Shown here: piece by piece, positions 55,301 to 63,322 of the stretch
Numbering within the stretch: position 1 is the first letter of the stretch
Layout of the letters: the number at the start of each line of letters is the position of its first letter
From: Rhynochetos jubatus
Lineage: Eukaryota > Chordata > Aves > Eurypygiformes > Rhynochetidae
DNA length: 64,000 nucleotides
Direction: 5' to 3'
Assembly (NCBI GenBank): GCA_027574665.1
Contig: CM050666.1
Span: 5,766,001-5,830,000 of the forward strand
The notes under the pieces: generated by a model
What the model was told of the DNA's origin: nothing
The model's input: only the letters and a program-made list of their open reading frames with translations
The model's database searches: none
Translations under genes and position numbers: made by a program

Positions 55301-57120
55301 AGACAATGCTGATCACGGTCAAAACGTGAAGTGACAGAAACCTCAATCCCAGGAGGACACGTTAGCGGATACAGACACAAAGTCATGGCGGTTTTGAGAC
55401 GCAATCCTCGTCTTCTTGTGCTGTTACAACCTCAGTACTGTCGGAAAGAGCTCCCATCCTTGCGATCTGCCTAGCAAGCAGTGAAGAACAACTTAAATCC
55501 CCTTCGCTGCCCTAAAACACACAACCTAAACAAGAGTTAATGCTCTCCCCAGCCCCTCTTATAAACCTCCCCTTTAGGACAGGGACTGTGGCAAAGACGC
55601 TCACTCAAAACATCAAGGGAGTTAAGGATCAGAATAATCTACAATGACAGTTTGCTTCATTCAGTTTTCTCAAGAAAGCTGACAAATCCCGGAGGTGTCT
55701 GCGAATTTATAATTTCCACTGCCATTAAAACACACGAAGACAACGGTTCACTGGACACGTCTGACTGACCCACGTTACACCGCCTGAATCCGTACCAATG
55801 GTCACTTACTGTAACAACACGTAGTTAATCCTTTAACGCAAAGAAGTTGCCTCGTTGTCGCCGTTTTAAAGCGGAGCAGACCACTGCCTGAACCGAGCTC
55901 GCGAAACACAGGAAGAAAATCTAAAGAGCAGAAGACCAATAGGTATATTGGTTCTTGACAGAGAAGCGACAGGAGATGGGAGAGGGGCTGCCCGAGCCAC
56001 AACATGTGGCAGAACAGAAAACTCCACTGGGTTCCACGTTCTGAAAAACTAACGGGAAGGATTTCCAGAACCATTCAGAATAGGACCATTCCTTGCATAT
56101 GCTGTCCCTTCTCTGCATTCGGCACACACCAAGGTCAAAAGCTGAGATTTAACTCCTTTTTCGATAAAGACACCATAACTTGGTTCAAAAAACCTAAGAA
56201 ACAACTCTGGATGGTATCAGTGGGACGGCGTTAGAACGCAGTAGGAGTATCGCGACTACACTGCTGCGGGGGCCAGGTCAACCGAGCGATGGCCAGGTGA
56301 ATTACCTGAGATATTCTGGTTGTGATCCGAGACCAGAGACACAAAACACAGAATGACACGAACAAACCGGACTCGGACTCTGATCCGCTGTCAGCTAGGC
56401 CCGAGACAGCATCAGGACACAGAAAGAAATGCCCTCTACTTTCATTTGCTACACTTCGTGTCTTCCCACAGGAACTGGTCTCTTCCTCCTCGTTCTATTT
56501 CCTGTACACAGGCCAAGCCCATTGTCACCAGGTGAAAACACACACACACGCCGTGACTTACAGCCAGCCCGTACCGACACCTCTCCCTTCACATCACCTG
56601 CGGCCTCACAGGCGCGAGGGCTGGTACCGTCCCCGCTCCAGGCCCAGCGGACGGCTCCGCACCAGCTCTCGCCCCGCGGAGATCCAGCTCGCCGAAGGGC
56701 ACCGCCGGGGCACGGGAGGATGACAGCGGCACTCACGCCCACAGCCATCCCCTCCCGCCCAGCGCGGGGGGATGCTCACAGCCCAACCGCCCCGGCCCCT
56801 CGCTCGCAGACGTCCCTCCTCCCTTCCCCCGATCCCCCGCCCGGCCGCGCTCAACCGGCCCCAGCCCCTCCGCCCGCAGCTCCCGCTCTGCCCCAGCCCC
56901 CACCGGGGCGCCCCCGGCGAGCGGCTCCCCGCACACCCCCCGCGCCCGCGCCCCCTCCCCGCGGCGGGGACCCGCTCGTCCCCGCGCCGGCCGGAAGGAG
57001 GCCGGGCCGGAACACCCCCCACGGCCGGGCCGGCCCTCGCCGGAGCCGCTCCCCCCGCCCGCGGCCCGCAGCGCCCGGCCTCGGCCCCGCGGCTCACCAG
57101 GAGTAGGTCTGCTCCGCCAT
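1235..57120 (-). CDS. SPPL3: SPPL3, signal peptide peptidase-like 3 (11 coding exons, join on minus strand)
   Basis: The coding segments are 57098-57120, 23173-23250, 17874-17962, 14999-15118, 12003-12081, 11176-11288, 5672-5778, 4523-4686, 3126-3325, 1977-2086 and 1235-1306. They join in phase into 384 codons plus TGA. The product begins [17 protein letters not shown] and ends SSSRFLEV, which I recognise as SPPL3. Family knowledge: SPPL3 is a Golgi GxGD intramembrane aspartyl protease with nine membrane segments. It cuts type II membrane proteins, notably glycosyltransferases such as MGAT5 and B4GALT1, releasing their ectodomains and tuning N-glycan structure. Seen here: catalytic YD at residues 199-200, GIGD at 268-271, PAL at 341-343, and hydrophobic segments throughout. 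Compared with human from memory, changes are few, mainly in the loop after membrane segment 1 (around residues 48-54) and near residues 292-303. No break or missing key residue is visible. The start ATG sits in a strong context (GCAGCCATGG). Confidence 0.98.
1307..1976 (-). other. SPPL3 intron 10
   Basis: 670 bases with GT and AG ends. I see no repeat or extra exon in it. Confidence 0.9.
1977..2086 (-). CDS. SPPL3: SPPL3 coding exon 10 (PAL motif)
   Basis: 110 bases, residues 325-361: [20 protein letters not shown] through LTMAYLK. It holds the PAL motif (341-343) at the start of membrane segment 9, which is needed for active-site conformation in presenilins and SPP-family proteases. Acceptor is CCTTTCACAG, donor is GTAAGG. 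Confidence 0.98.
2087..3125 (-). other. SPPL3 intron 9
   Basis: About 1.04 kb of unique-looking sequence with no recognisable element. Confidence 0.9.
3126..3325 (-). CDS. SPPL3: SPPL3 coding exon 9 (GxGD motif)
   Basis: 200 bases, residues 258-325. It carries [19 protein letters not shown] with the second catalytic Asp271, membrane segment 7, the loop [20 protein letters not shown], and the start of segment 8 ([11 protein letters not shown]). Acceptor is TTGCTCTCTAG, donor is GTGAGT. The NSD and GPGN positions differ from human (from memory) and lie in a loop. Confidence 0.98.
3326..4522 (-). other. SPPL3 intron 8
   Basis: About 1.2 kb, fairly rich in CpG for an intron, with no recognisable repeat or gene. 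Confidence 0.9.
4523..4686 (-). CDS. SPPL3: SPPL3 coding exon 8
   Basis: 164 bases, residues 204-258. It completes membrane segment 6 ([14 protein letters not shown]) and encodes the hydrophilic loop [20 protein letters not shown] to LPGKLVFP, which links the two catalytic segments. Acceptor is TTGCTCCGCAG, donor is GTAAAA. Confidence 0.97.
4687..5671 (-). other. SPPL3 intron 7
   Basis: 985 bases separating the two halves of membrane segment 6. Nothing else is recognised. Confidence 0.9.
5672..5778 (-). CDS. SPPL3: SPPL3 coding exon 7 (first catalytic Asp)
   Basis: 107 bases, residues 168-203. It contains membrane segment 5 ([16 protein letters not shown]) and most of segment 6 with the first active-site motif, LLIYDVFW, Asp200. 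Acceptor is GCATTTTGTAG, donor is GTAAGT. Asp200 and Asp271 together form the active site of GxGD proteases. Confidence 0.98.
6777..7290 (-). mobile_element. CR1 LINE, 5'-truncated 3' fragment
   Basis: The left end reads GAATCACAGAATCACAGA, the complement of the ATTCTGTG-type repeats that end CR1 elements. It is followed by the typical run on that strand: TTTGGGATGGAAAAGACC, CCAGTTCCAACCCCCTGCC, CAGGGACACCCTCCACTAG, CCAGGAAGAATTTCTTCCTG and GGGCTGGACACAGCGCTCCA. Similarity stops near 7290, as expected for a 5'-truncated copy. The match to the remembered avian CR1 consensus is good, so this copy is fairly young to middle-aged. The long plus-strand frame that runs through it is not a gene. Confidence 0.93.
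9682..9753 (-). other. Candidate cassette exon in SPPL3 intron 6
   Basis: On the minus strand a TTTCTCTTGG... GATTTAG acceptor precedes 72 bases that end at a perfect donor, ATAG|GTAAGT. Joined to exon 6 (phase 1) and exon 7, the segment keeps the frame with no stop. It would add 24 residues ([15 protein letters not shown], then LYEDNWYFI) between membrane segments 4 and 5. No such exon is known to me in SPPL3, and chance is possible. Confidence 0.25.
10056..10077. repeat. Short interstitial telomere-type repeat
   Basis: Three perfect CCCTAA units plus partial flanking units (AAA before, C after) on the plus strand, i.e. TTAGGG on the minus strand, inside intron 6. Confidence 0.85.
11176..11288 (-). 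CDS. SPPL3: SPPL3 coding exon 6
   Basis: 113 bases, residues 130-168: [17 protein letters not shown] followed by membrane segment 4 (about 141-167, ending TGHWLLMD). Acceptor is TTCCTAG, donor is GTGAGT. It ends in phase 1, which matters for the candidate cassette exon in the next intron. Confidence 0.97.
11289..12002 (-). other. SPPL3 intron 5
   Basis: 714 bases. No repeat or additional exon is seen. Confidence 0.9.
12003..12081 (-). CDS. SPPL3: SPPL3 coding exon 5
   Basis: 79 bases, residues 104-130: the rest of membrane segment 3 ([13 protein letters not shown]) and then the loop [12 protein letters not shown]. Acceptor is TTTTTCTAG, donor is GTAAGG. Confidence 0.97.
12082..14998 (-). 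other. SPPL3 intron 4
   Basis: 2.9 kb. It holds a short purine-rich direct repeat (13240-13272), an A-rich run near 14390-14415 and a CA/TG/TA tract near 14209-14230. No gene is seen. Confidence 0.88.
13240..13272. repeat. Purine-rich direct repeat, two copies
   Basis: The 15-base word AGAGAGAAGGAAACC occurs at 13240-13254 and again at 13258-13272, separated by TTC, within a GGAA-rich stretch. Confidence 0.8.
14999..15118 (-). CDS. SPPL3: SPPL3 coding exon 4
   Basis: 120 bases, residues 64-104. It carries [20 protein letters not shown], then a very Phe-rich membrane segment (VMFFFFDS) and the start of membrane segment 3 (VVFTICTA). Acceptor is TTCTTCTGCAG, donor is GTGACT. Both junctions keep the frame. 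Confidence 0.97.
15119..17873 (-). other. SPPL3 intron 3
   Basis: 2.76 kb. A G-rich run (seven G, C, seven G) lies near 16038-16052. No other recognised element. Confidence 0.88.
17874..17962 (-). CDS. SPPL3: SPPL3 coding exon 3 (cytosolic loop 1)
   Basis: 89 bases, residues 34-64, starting [14 protein letters not shown] and ending NGNSTNN. It encodes the acidic then Asn/Ser-rich loop between membrane segments 1 and 2. Sequons NSS (49), NST (59) and NNS (62) are present, but this loop is expected to face the cytosol, so they should not be glycosylated. The stretch after KEKD reads NSSAAG here and differs from the human Ser-rich version (from memory). Acceptor is CCCGCAG, donor is GTAAGG. Confidence 0.97.
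17963..23172 (-). other. SPPL3 intron 2
   Basis: 5.2 kb of unique-looking sequence. The open frames in it match no protein I recognise and overlap one another on both strands. Confidence 0.88.
23173..23250 (-). CDS. SPPL3: SPPL3 coding exon 2
   Basis: 78 bases, residues 8-34, from [13 protein letters not shown] to VYGSF. It contains the first membrane segment (about residues 15-33). The acceptor is CCAATTCCAG and the donor is GTAAGG. It is separated from exon 1 by the 33.8-kb intron 1. In this family the short N-terminus faces the Golgi lumen. Confidence 0.97.
24206..24445 (+). mobile_element. Avian ERVL-type LTR fragment (fossil)
   Basis: It begins TGTGCTGGTTTTGGGTGAGA and continues with TTTTCTTCACAGTAGCTAGT and GGGGCTATGCTCTGGATCTG. 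These match, with many differences, the start of the ERVL-family solo LTRs common in birds. Similarity fades after about 24445, well before a full LTR length, and I see no internal viral region beside it. The divergence suggests an old insertion. It is a broken fragment. Confidence 0.75.
29195..29460 (-). mobile_element. Probable old CR1 LINE 3' fragment
   Basis: It starts with ATCACAGAATACAGAATCAC then AGGTTGGACGGGACC, the CR1 3' end in reverse. Weaker similarity follows: ATAATCAGGTCATCTAATTC and CTTTTCTTGACATCTACTGC. It is much more divergent than the copy at 6777-7290, so it belongs to an older CR1 family. The right border is approximate. Confidence 0.65.
46253..46292. repeat. 20-base tandem duplication
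   Basis: TGAGCTTTACTCAAGACACT is followed directly by TGAGCTTTACTCCAAACACT, two units with two mismatches, in intron 1. Confidence 0.85.
57098..57120 (-). CDS. SPPL3: SPPL3 coding exon 1 (start codon)
   Basis: Encodes MAEQTYS plus the first two bases of Trp8, then donor GTGAGC at 57097-57092. The ATG has G at -3 and G at +4. Only 23 coding bases lie here, so most of the first exon is GC-rich 5' UTR inside the CpG island. The transcription start cannot be read from sequence alone. The frame stays open upstream of this ATG; see the separate entry. Confidence 0.96.
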
Positions 57121-57174
57121 GGCTGCGGCTGGGCGGCCGGCCGGCTGGGCTGTGCGCGGCGGCCGGGCCCCGGG

Positions 57175-57210
57175 CTCCTCCTCCGCCTCCTCCTCCGCCT
57201 CCTCCTCCGC
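57175..57210. repeat. 12-base tandem repeat in the 5' UTR, three perfect copies
   Basis: CTCCTCCTCCGC three times on the plus strand, GCGGAGGAGGAG in the sense direction. It lies 55-90 bases upstream of the SPPL3 ATG and is likely polymorphic. Confidence 0.9.
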
Positions 57211-57227
57211 CCGGCAGGCTCCGGGGC

Positions 57228-57263
57228 TCAGTGGCGGCCCCGCTGCGGCTCCCGGCCCAACAT
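57228..57263 (-). other. Short upstream ORF in the SPPL3 5' region
   Basis: ATG at 57261-57263 in context GCCGCCATGT opens 11 codons (MLGREPQRGRH) and ends at TGA. It is out of frame with SPPL3 and closes 107 bases before the main ATG. It acts only if the transcription start lies upstream of 57263. Confidence 0.45.
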
Positions 57264-57269
57264 GGCGGC
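57259..57269 (+). promoter_or_regulatory. YY1-type element
   Basis: AACATGGCGGC is a perfect match to the YY1 consensus AANATGGCGGC. Such sites are typically found at or just downstream of transcription starts, which would place the SPPL3 start near 57270-57310. Confidence 0.65.
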
Positions 57270-57420
57270 GGCTGTGAGGAGGGAGGGGAGCGAAGGGGGG
57301 GTCCCCGCGCGGGCGGGGAGGGCGATGGTGGTGGCGGGGAGGGCGGAGGCTCAGCAGCCGCGACGCGGGACCGCGCTGGGGCGCCGGCTGGGCCTCATGG
57401 CCGGCGAGGCGGCGGCGGCG

Positions 57421-57443
57421 AGGGGCGGGGCGGGGGCGGGGAG
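57421..57443 (+). promoter_or_regulatory. GC-box cluster
   Basis: Overlapping GGGGCGGGG and GGGGGCGGGG words, about 300 bases upstream of the SPPL3 ATG, fit SP/KLF factor binding. The spaced G runs could also form a G-quadruplex. Confidence 0.6.
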
Positions 57444-57532
57444 GCGGCGGCACCGGGCGGCCAGGCCAGGCCGCGCCGCGTCCCCGCGCTCGCGCACGGC
57501 GGGGGGGGGCGGGGCCGGGCGGTGCGCGGGGT

Positions 57533-57557
57533 CACGTGCCCACAACACCCTCACGTG
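57533..57557. promoter_or_regulatory. Paired CACGTG E-boxes
   Basis: CACGTG at 57533-57538 and again at 57552-57557, both inside TCACGTGCC. Palindromic E-boxes of this type bind USF, MYC/MAX or TFE3/TFEB proteins. Confidence 0.6.
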
Positions 57558-57574
57558 CCGCCGCCGCCGGCCGC

Positions 57575-57584
57575 GCGCAGGCGC
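57575..57584. promoter_or_regulatory. NRF1-like site
   Basis: GCGCAGGCGC fits the NRF1 core GCGCANGCGC, common in CpG-island promoters. Confidence 0.55.
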
Positions 57585-58065
57585 CCTAGGCGAGGGAGGA
57601 GGAGGCGGGGTTGTCGGTTGTCGGGCCCGGCCGCGCTTGGCGCCGCCGCTCAGGCTCGGTCCTGCGGGCGGGCGGAATCGCCGTTCCCCGCGGCGCGGTG
57701 AGCCCGGCGGCGGGGGCGGGCGGGACGGCCGGCGCCTTCTCCGCCACGGGCACAGGATACGGGGGGGGTTTGAGGCTGGGGACTCCCGGACCGGCCTTTC
57801 CTTCTCCGCAGCGAGCAGCCGCGCAGCGTGTGCGCCTGCCGGCCGGGCCCGCCGGGAGGAGGCGGGCGGGGGCTGCCAGCGCCGCTCCCCGCGCCGGTGG
57901 GGGGGGCGGGCGGCGCTCGCTCGGCGGGGGCCGAAGGGAGCGGGAGGGTTGCTCCGGGAACCAGCCGAGACGGGGAAGGGCTGCTCGGCCCTGTGCTGGC
58001 GTGTCCGCCGGCTTGGGCCGTCTGGCAGCGGTGCGAGGCTTCCCAAGAACGGCCTCGGAGTTGCT

Positions 58066-58083
58066 GGGGGGGTGGGGGGGGGG
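58066..58083 (+). repeat. G-run (G7-T-G10)
   Basis: A nearly pure G tract about 950 bases upstream of the SPPL3 ATG, at the edge of the CpG island. It may form quadruplex structure. Confidence 0.7.
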
Positions 58084-58100
58084 TGTAAATGCGAAGTTCA

Positions 58101-61100
58101 GGTACGATAATTGATAAATCCGAGAGTTTAAATTCCCGGCGTGTTTCTGGAGATTGCTACGTCTTTGAATGGAGTATCTCTTAAACAAAGCAAGGAAAAT
58201 AAATAGGATCAGGTGCTCAAAATGGGGTTTTTTTAAGGAAAATGACATTCGAGATGCTTTGCCACAAACCAGATCAGACGCTTCACGTCGTTGTCCCCAG
58301 CCCAGTGTTAAATCTCTGCGAGTCCCAGCAGAGGAACCCGCAGCCGTTGACACGGGTCTCGCTCCTCCCTGGCTCCGTCGGTGCTGCGGCCAGACCCTCG
58401 GCCCTTGGCTGCGTTTCTGCCAAATGCAGAACCAGTGGGTCATCTCAGGTTTGCTCACTCATGCCCTTTCCTCCTGTTACGTGTGCGAGCGGGGCTTCGC
58501 GGGGTTCAGAGCAATTGTTCTGTCCGGCTGTGCGGTCCCGTTCGTTCTTCCTGGCATGGGGGGAGCAGAGCCAGCTTGAACCCGCGGTTGGAGGTGACGT
58601 AACTGCGTTAAATAGAAACAGAACAATGCCCGGGCCTGGTAAAAATAGGTGTTTTAAAAAAAAGGCATGCTTTAATGTAACTTTGCAAAAATCTTCAAAA
58701 AATTAATGGTACATTGGGACATTCTCCTTGCCTCTACAGAGGTGCCAGAGGACTCTCAAGTGGCATTTGGAACCCACTGTAGTTTATCTCCTTTAGTTGA
58801 TTGAATAAATTATGTCCGTTTTATCCATCATGTTTGTTCTCTTCAATGGAGAAAACCTTAGGCTGGTGTGTAGTCATGACACGGGATTAAAAGTAAGGAC
58901 CGGCTCGTTTCTTCTCCGTTCTGTTAGCAGCTGTCTGCAGCCCTGGGGGGCTCGCTCCATCTCCGCTAGCTCAGTTCCTTCATCAGGGAAGAGGAAACTG
59001 CAGCATGTTCCAGCCACCTGAAGCTTTGGGCTCTGCAGGAGGAAGATGCTGCGTATGCAGCACAGACCGACCGGGTCTGGGTGGAAGGAACGCCTGGGGT
59101 TCTAAGCGTGTAGTAAGGTGGTGCTGGGCGCTGAAGGCGTCTCCCCCTGCATGCCTACACCTTTATGCATTGACAACAAGGGGTGTCACACCTCGGCATC
59201 CAGCTCCTCTGTGCTGTGACTGCTGAGCCCACTGGGATCCCTGTGGGGTCAGCCATGGCAGCTACGTGTCCTGGAAGGATGAGAGGGTGAGTAACGCTAA
59301 CGTTTCCTCTCCTCCAGCTTGGCCTGGGCTACCAGGAGGGCCTTTCTCCCCTGTTTGACCATACAGAGCTCTTTGCCCTCGGACTCACGCCCTGTACTCA
59401 GTACTTGTGCCCACGCGGGTGCACCTCGGTGGATGTGGTGCAAGGGGAGAGGAGCGAGTCGTGCTCAGAACCTGAGCTGTGGGTCACGCAGCCTGATCAG
59501 TCAGTTTGGGTGGAAATTCTGGTGCTCCCACAGACACATCCCTTGTTAAAAAATGCTGATCTCTGGGTAGGACTTGCACAATGGAGAAGTTCCCTGCCTT
59601 TATTCTCCCTCAGCACAGCAGAAAAATCTACAGCAACAATTAGAAAAGGGACACGCCCTTTGGAATCCTCGCTGTGCTGTGGTGGAAGCCCAGGGTCTCT
59701 GGGACGCCTGTTTATGCTTCCCTTTTACTGATCATGACAGAGTAAACGCAAGAGGAAGAAAGAACCCCTCCATCCCTTTGAATCAATGCAGGGGAAGATA
59801 AACCAGTGCGTCAGTCCTGTCTTGGTACTACAGAGCCTTTCTTAATTTTTCCTGCCTGAGAACGGGATGTAAAACTGGTATCTGTGACACAATATCCCTG
59901 CTTTGTGTCCGTACTTAAACAGCTTCCAATTTCTCAGTCCTGCAGAATTTCCAGCACGTTAATTTAGCACAAATGATTTATAGTTGATGAGCAATTAAAG
60001 TTAATTTTTTTTCAGCATCTCAGGCTTTGTGAGTAGACTACCAAATGCTTTTGCAAGCTTGCTCTATCATTCCAGGATAGCGGCGGGATGAATTCACAGG
60101 AGAAATTCATTCCTCCTGGCAGCCCCAGCGTCTGCTCTTGCTGCAAACTGGAGCTCTGCCTGCACTCCCCAGGTCATTTGCTCAGCGTGTCTTTTGTAGC
60201 GTCTTTCTTTGGACCTACAAGAGAGCTTTACTCTGAATTTCAGTGACGGTTTACTCTGGTATTACAAAGTCCTTCCTGTTCTGTCTGGAACCTTCGATGC
60301 AGACTGATGCAGCACTTAGACCTGTCAAGGTTGTTTCAAAACCAGCAGCAAACAAATATAAGGTGGGTTGGTTTTTTTGTATGTTTGGAAGGGTAGCTCC
60401 CCGAGGCAAGTGTGGCAGAGAAAAACCAGATGAAAACACTGGCTACAAAGAGTCCTCGCCTCCAAAATGTCATTAGGTGGCATTTAGCTAACCATGTCTT
60501 GATTCTGCTGTGCTGGAGGTGGAAAGAGAACCAGGGTATCTCCATGCAGACGGGAAAGGAGATGGAAGGTGGAGGTGTCAATCCTGCTTGGTCCTGCGAG
60601 GAACAAACAGCGCGGAGATGAGCAGAAAGGGAAGGCAAAAAAAGGAATCGAGGTCCAGTTTTGGCAGTAAGGGTCAGAGCTATGCTAGGCTGTTCCGCTT
60701 GTAACATCCCTGTGGGATTCCCCGCAGAAAAAACGGTTTGAAGGCGCACAGACTGGTACAGGTGACACGATTCCCTTCACTACCACCTAGTGGGAAAGTC
60801 CTTCCTTAGCTCAACTCCAGGGCTGCTCCTGCTCTCCAACCTCACCCTCACCCTGACGGTAGAAACTGAGTGAGGGGCGAACAGATGGACACCGGGAAGA
60901 AGGACACAGTCCTGGTTCCCCATCCAGGAAGAGGAACGTAGAGAGAGCCTGTGACTGAAAACCATTATGCGCTGTGGCATTATCCCAGCATGCCCGCCAG
61001 CTCCGCACCCAGCCGCTTGTTACCCTCGGCCTCAGTTCAGCTGAGGCTCCCAAAGCTTAGCAAGCCTTGTCTCTGGAGATAAAACATTTGTTCTTCTGAA

Positions 61101-62305
61101 TGCGGCTGACTCCGGCAAGCAGTGCTGAGGGGAAACTTGGGAAGTGACTCCAGCGTCTCAGTCAAAGGGTAGCCTTGTCCCCTTCCTGGCTCCAAAGGTT
61201 GGGTAGTTCTGCTTCTGACTGCACTACTGAAAGGACAGGAGACACCAATGACAAAACCCAGCCTCCTTCTCTGTAAAATCAGATTTTCGATCATAATCAC
61301 ATATTTACACCGAAGATTACTACATTAAAACGTAAATGGGTGTGTGTTCGGAGCATTAAACCCATGTATTGAAGTGAGCCCTTTCCCACTGAGATACTCG
61401 GGGTTTGCACAAATAGCTGAAACCCAACCCCGCAGAACCAACGTGTAAACGCCAATTAGCTCTGATTGTTCACACTCCTGCGTGTCGCTTGGGACTGAGC
61501 TCCCAATGCACGCATAAGCATCAGGTTTGGTACTTGTGTAGCTTGCTTTTCCCCTGCCACAGAAATAAGGGTGACCATTATAGCAAGAGCTCCCACGTTT
61601 CAGGGAGGGGATGATGTTAAATATCCTTCAGGGCAATGAAGCATTTAGCTGTCTCAGCAGGAAGAACAGTAACATGGTAAAAAAATATGAAAAGAACCAT
61701 TTCTCTGTTTTCTTTTGCCCATGGCAATTTTACCACGGTACTCAGGGAACTCCGCAGGCTCCCTCTGCTAGCACTGTTATAAATATATTTAGGGGTTTTC
61801 CCTTCTCTGTCTGCTCCTTGAAGCCACATTACATTGGCTTTATCCCAGCAAATTACTGTATTTTTCATCATGTACACTTAATAATGGATAGAATTCATGA
61901 AATGAAAACATCGAAGGTAAAAATGGTGTGGATGGAAGTCAAGCTTTGGGAATCTATTCTGTTCACAGGACTTTGGGTTGGCCCTAGCGTAACAAGCACA
62001 ATACAGACCAGCAAATCTAAAATAAGAACGTTCCTATTGTACACCCGTTTATACTTCTATGCAGTCATTCTCGGTGTTAGGTAATCCACTTAATTAGTAA
62101 CTCAACTCCTTTATTACATGTAGGGGAGATGGGATTACATTGGAACAGTTAGCCAAGACATTATTATTTACCAATAAAATAGAATCCCATTAAAGGAACC
62201 CAAGACATCCTTGCCTGGGAGGATACTGGAGCAGGACAGGTGCACAGAAGTTGTATTCAAGTGTACGTAGACCAATGCAAAGTAGCTGAACATGTTTAAA
62301 TAATC
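58101..62305. other. Probable intergenic region upstream of SPPL3
   Basis: About 4.2 kb between the CpG island and the next proposed unit. Open frames on both strands look like background and I recognise no repeat. A divergent transcript from the island could run through it, but the sequence does not show one. Confidence 0.6.
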
Positions 62306-62311
62306 TTTATT
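62306..62311 (-). promoter_or_regulatory. Poly(A) signal AATAAA of the candidate unit
   Basis: Minus-strand TTTAATAAAGATTATTTAAA is a typical end-of-transcript context, 66-147 bases after the possible stop codons. Confidence 0.5.
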
Positions 62312-62376
62312 AAATTTGCCATTAAAATAAAACAGGAATCAGACTTCTTGTGATTACCAATTGATATATTTCTCCA

Positions 62377-62620
62377 TTAACAAACTGCTTTGTTAAGGTA
62401 ACGTTGTTCCTGAGCCTGCTTTAAGCCGACCGGTTTAACGTTGCAAAGCTGCTTACATCTTGCCAATGAAGCACTGAATTCGGGGGGTGTCAACAACCAT
62501 ATTAGTTGTGCCTAAGGAAAACCAAGCAATTCTGTAGGAAAAGAATACCAACCCAGATACTGCAAACAGAAGAAAAACAAGCAGGTACCGCTTGGTGACT
62601 TCAAACTTCAGAGGTTTCCC
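62377..62620 (-). CDS. Unidentified unit, proposed terminal exon (three alternative acceptors)
   Basis: From acceptor GTGGTAG (exon start 62620) the phase-0 frame runs 55 codons to TAA at 62453, with a membrane-like stretch RYLLVFLLFAVSGLVFF; total product 98 residues. From acceptor TTTTCCTTAG (start 62511) phase 0 runs 44 codons to TAA at 62377 and has no membrane segment; total 87 residues. From TTCTGTTTGCAG (start 62559) only 15 codons follow. The last two acceptors have better pyrimidine tracts, so the 'membrane segment' may just be splice-site pyrimidines read as Phe and Leu. Confidence 0.25.
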
Positions 62621-63322
62621 CTACCACAACTACCAAAGTCACATTAGTCAGGGTGACTTGAGAATCGAGTCATGGCCAGCACATCGTTGCAATTAAGGAA
62701 ATCAGCATATACTGAGCAGTAGTAATAAATGAAAATGGGTATAGGGAAACCAAGCCCTTGTCTTTCAAATATTCATCCTCGGCGCAAAATCCCTGCTTAC
62801 AACAATTCAGTTAGGGGAGAATGTTGTCTGCATTATGGCACTCTACAACTTAGATCTTGCTCTGCTTCTAGAACTATAATGTAGCTGGTTAATCTTGGCA
62901 GCTTCCACCACTGACCCCTGCTGTTCCTATTACCTCCCAACCGCATGTTGTGGCACTTGTAATAACCTGAGAAACAGCCTATTGCTGTCCTCAGTGCCAG
63001 GTACAGAATACGGGCGCTGGCTAATTCACAGCAGGAGACTCTTTCCTGCTTGCCAAATGTTCCCCCTGAGCACCAGCAGTTCACAACATTTAAGAAACAC
63101 TGAAAAACTACTGGGTTTCCTGCACTGAAGAATCTGAAATACTCAATGCAGCGCTGAACCATTCACTAGCTCAGTCTGGCAGGTGACTGCGAATGTCAAA
63201 TTGACAGCGTGGAAGTTTACTTCTTGTTTTATTAGTTGTCCAGGTTCCTACAGTTTAAGATGGACAATTCTAATAGACCAAGGGAAAAAGCCCTTCAGGG
63301 TAAAGCGGTAGAGAGTATTTAC

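Larger units (their letters stand above)
23251..57097 (-). other. SPPL3 intron 1 (33.8 kb)
   Basis: About 60 percent of the gene. Recognised content: an ERVL-type LTR fragment near 24.2 kb, a probable old CR1 near 29.2 kb, a 20-base tandem duplication near 46.25 kb, and small A/T-rich tracts (24740-24765, 31118-31130, 46996-47009). The central part is AT-rich with few CpG. The right end enters the CpG island. I see no nested protein gene, tRNA or other RNA gene, but conserved enhancers or small RNAs could not be detected this way. Confidence 0.88.
57121..57453 (-). other. SPPL3: SPPL3 5' UTR and in-frame open upstream extension
   Basis: The frame of the SPPL3 ATG stays open upstream to another ATG at 57451-57453, adding up to 111 Pro/Arg-rich residues with an EEEAEEEAEEE stretch. 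The downstream ATG has a strong context and matches the known N-terminus, so I treat this as 5' UTR and promoter DNA. Part of it may lie upstream of the transcription start. Confidence 0.55.
56600..58100. promoter_or_regulatory. SPPL3: CpG island promoter of SPPL3
   Basis: A dense run of CG dinucleotides and GC-rich sequence flanks the SPPL3 start codon on both sides. No TATA box is visible. Such islands usually give dispersed starts and often divergent transcription. Borders are approximate by eye. Confidence 0.9.

Noticed and set aside
56429-58110. Several 200-300 codon open frames on both strands around the CpG island
   Set aside because: Pro/Arg/Gly/Ala-rich frames arise freely in GC-rich DNA because stop codons are AT-rich; they overlap on both strands.
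60834-60860. Telomere-like run CTCACCCTCACCCTGA
   Set aside because: The unit is not CCCTAA; it is a short pyrimidine-rich coincidence.
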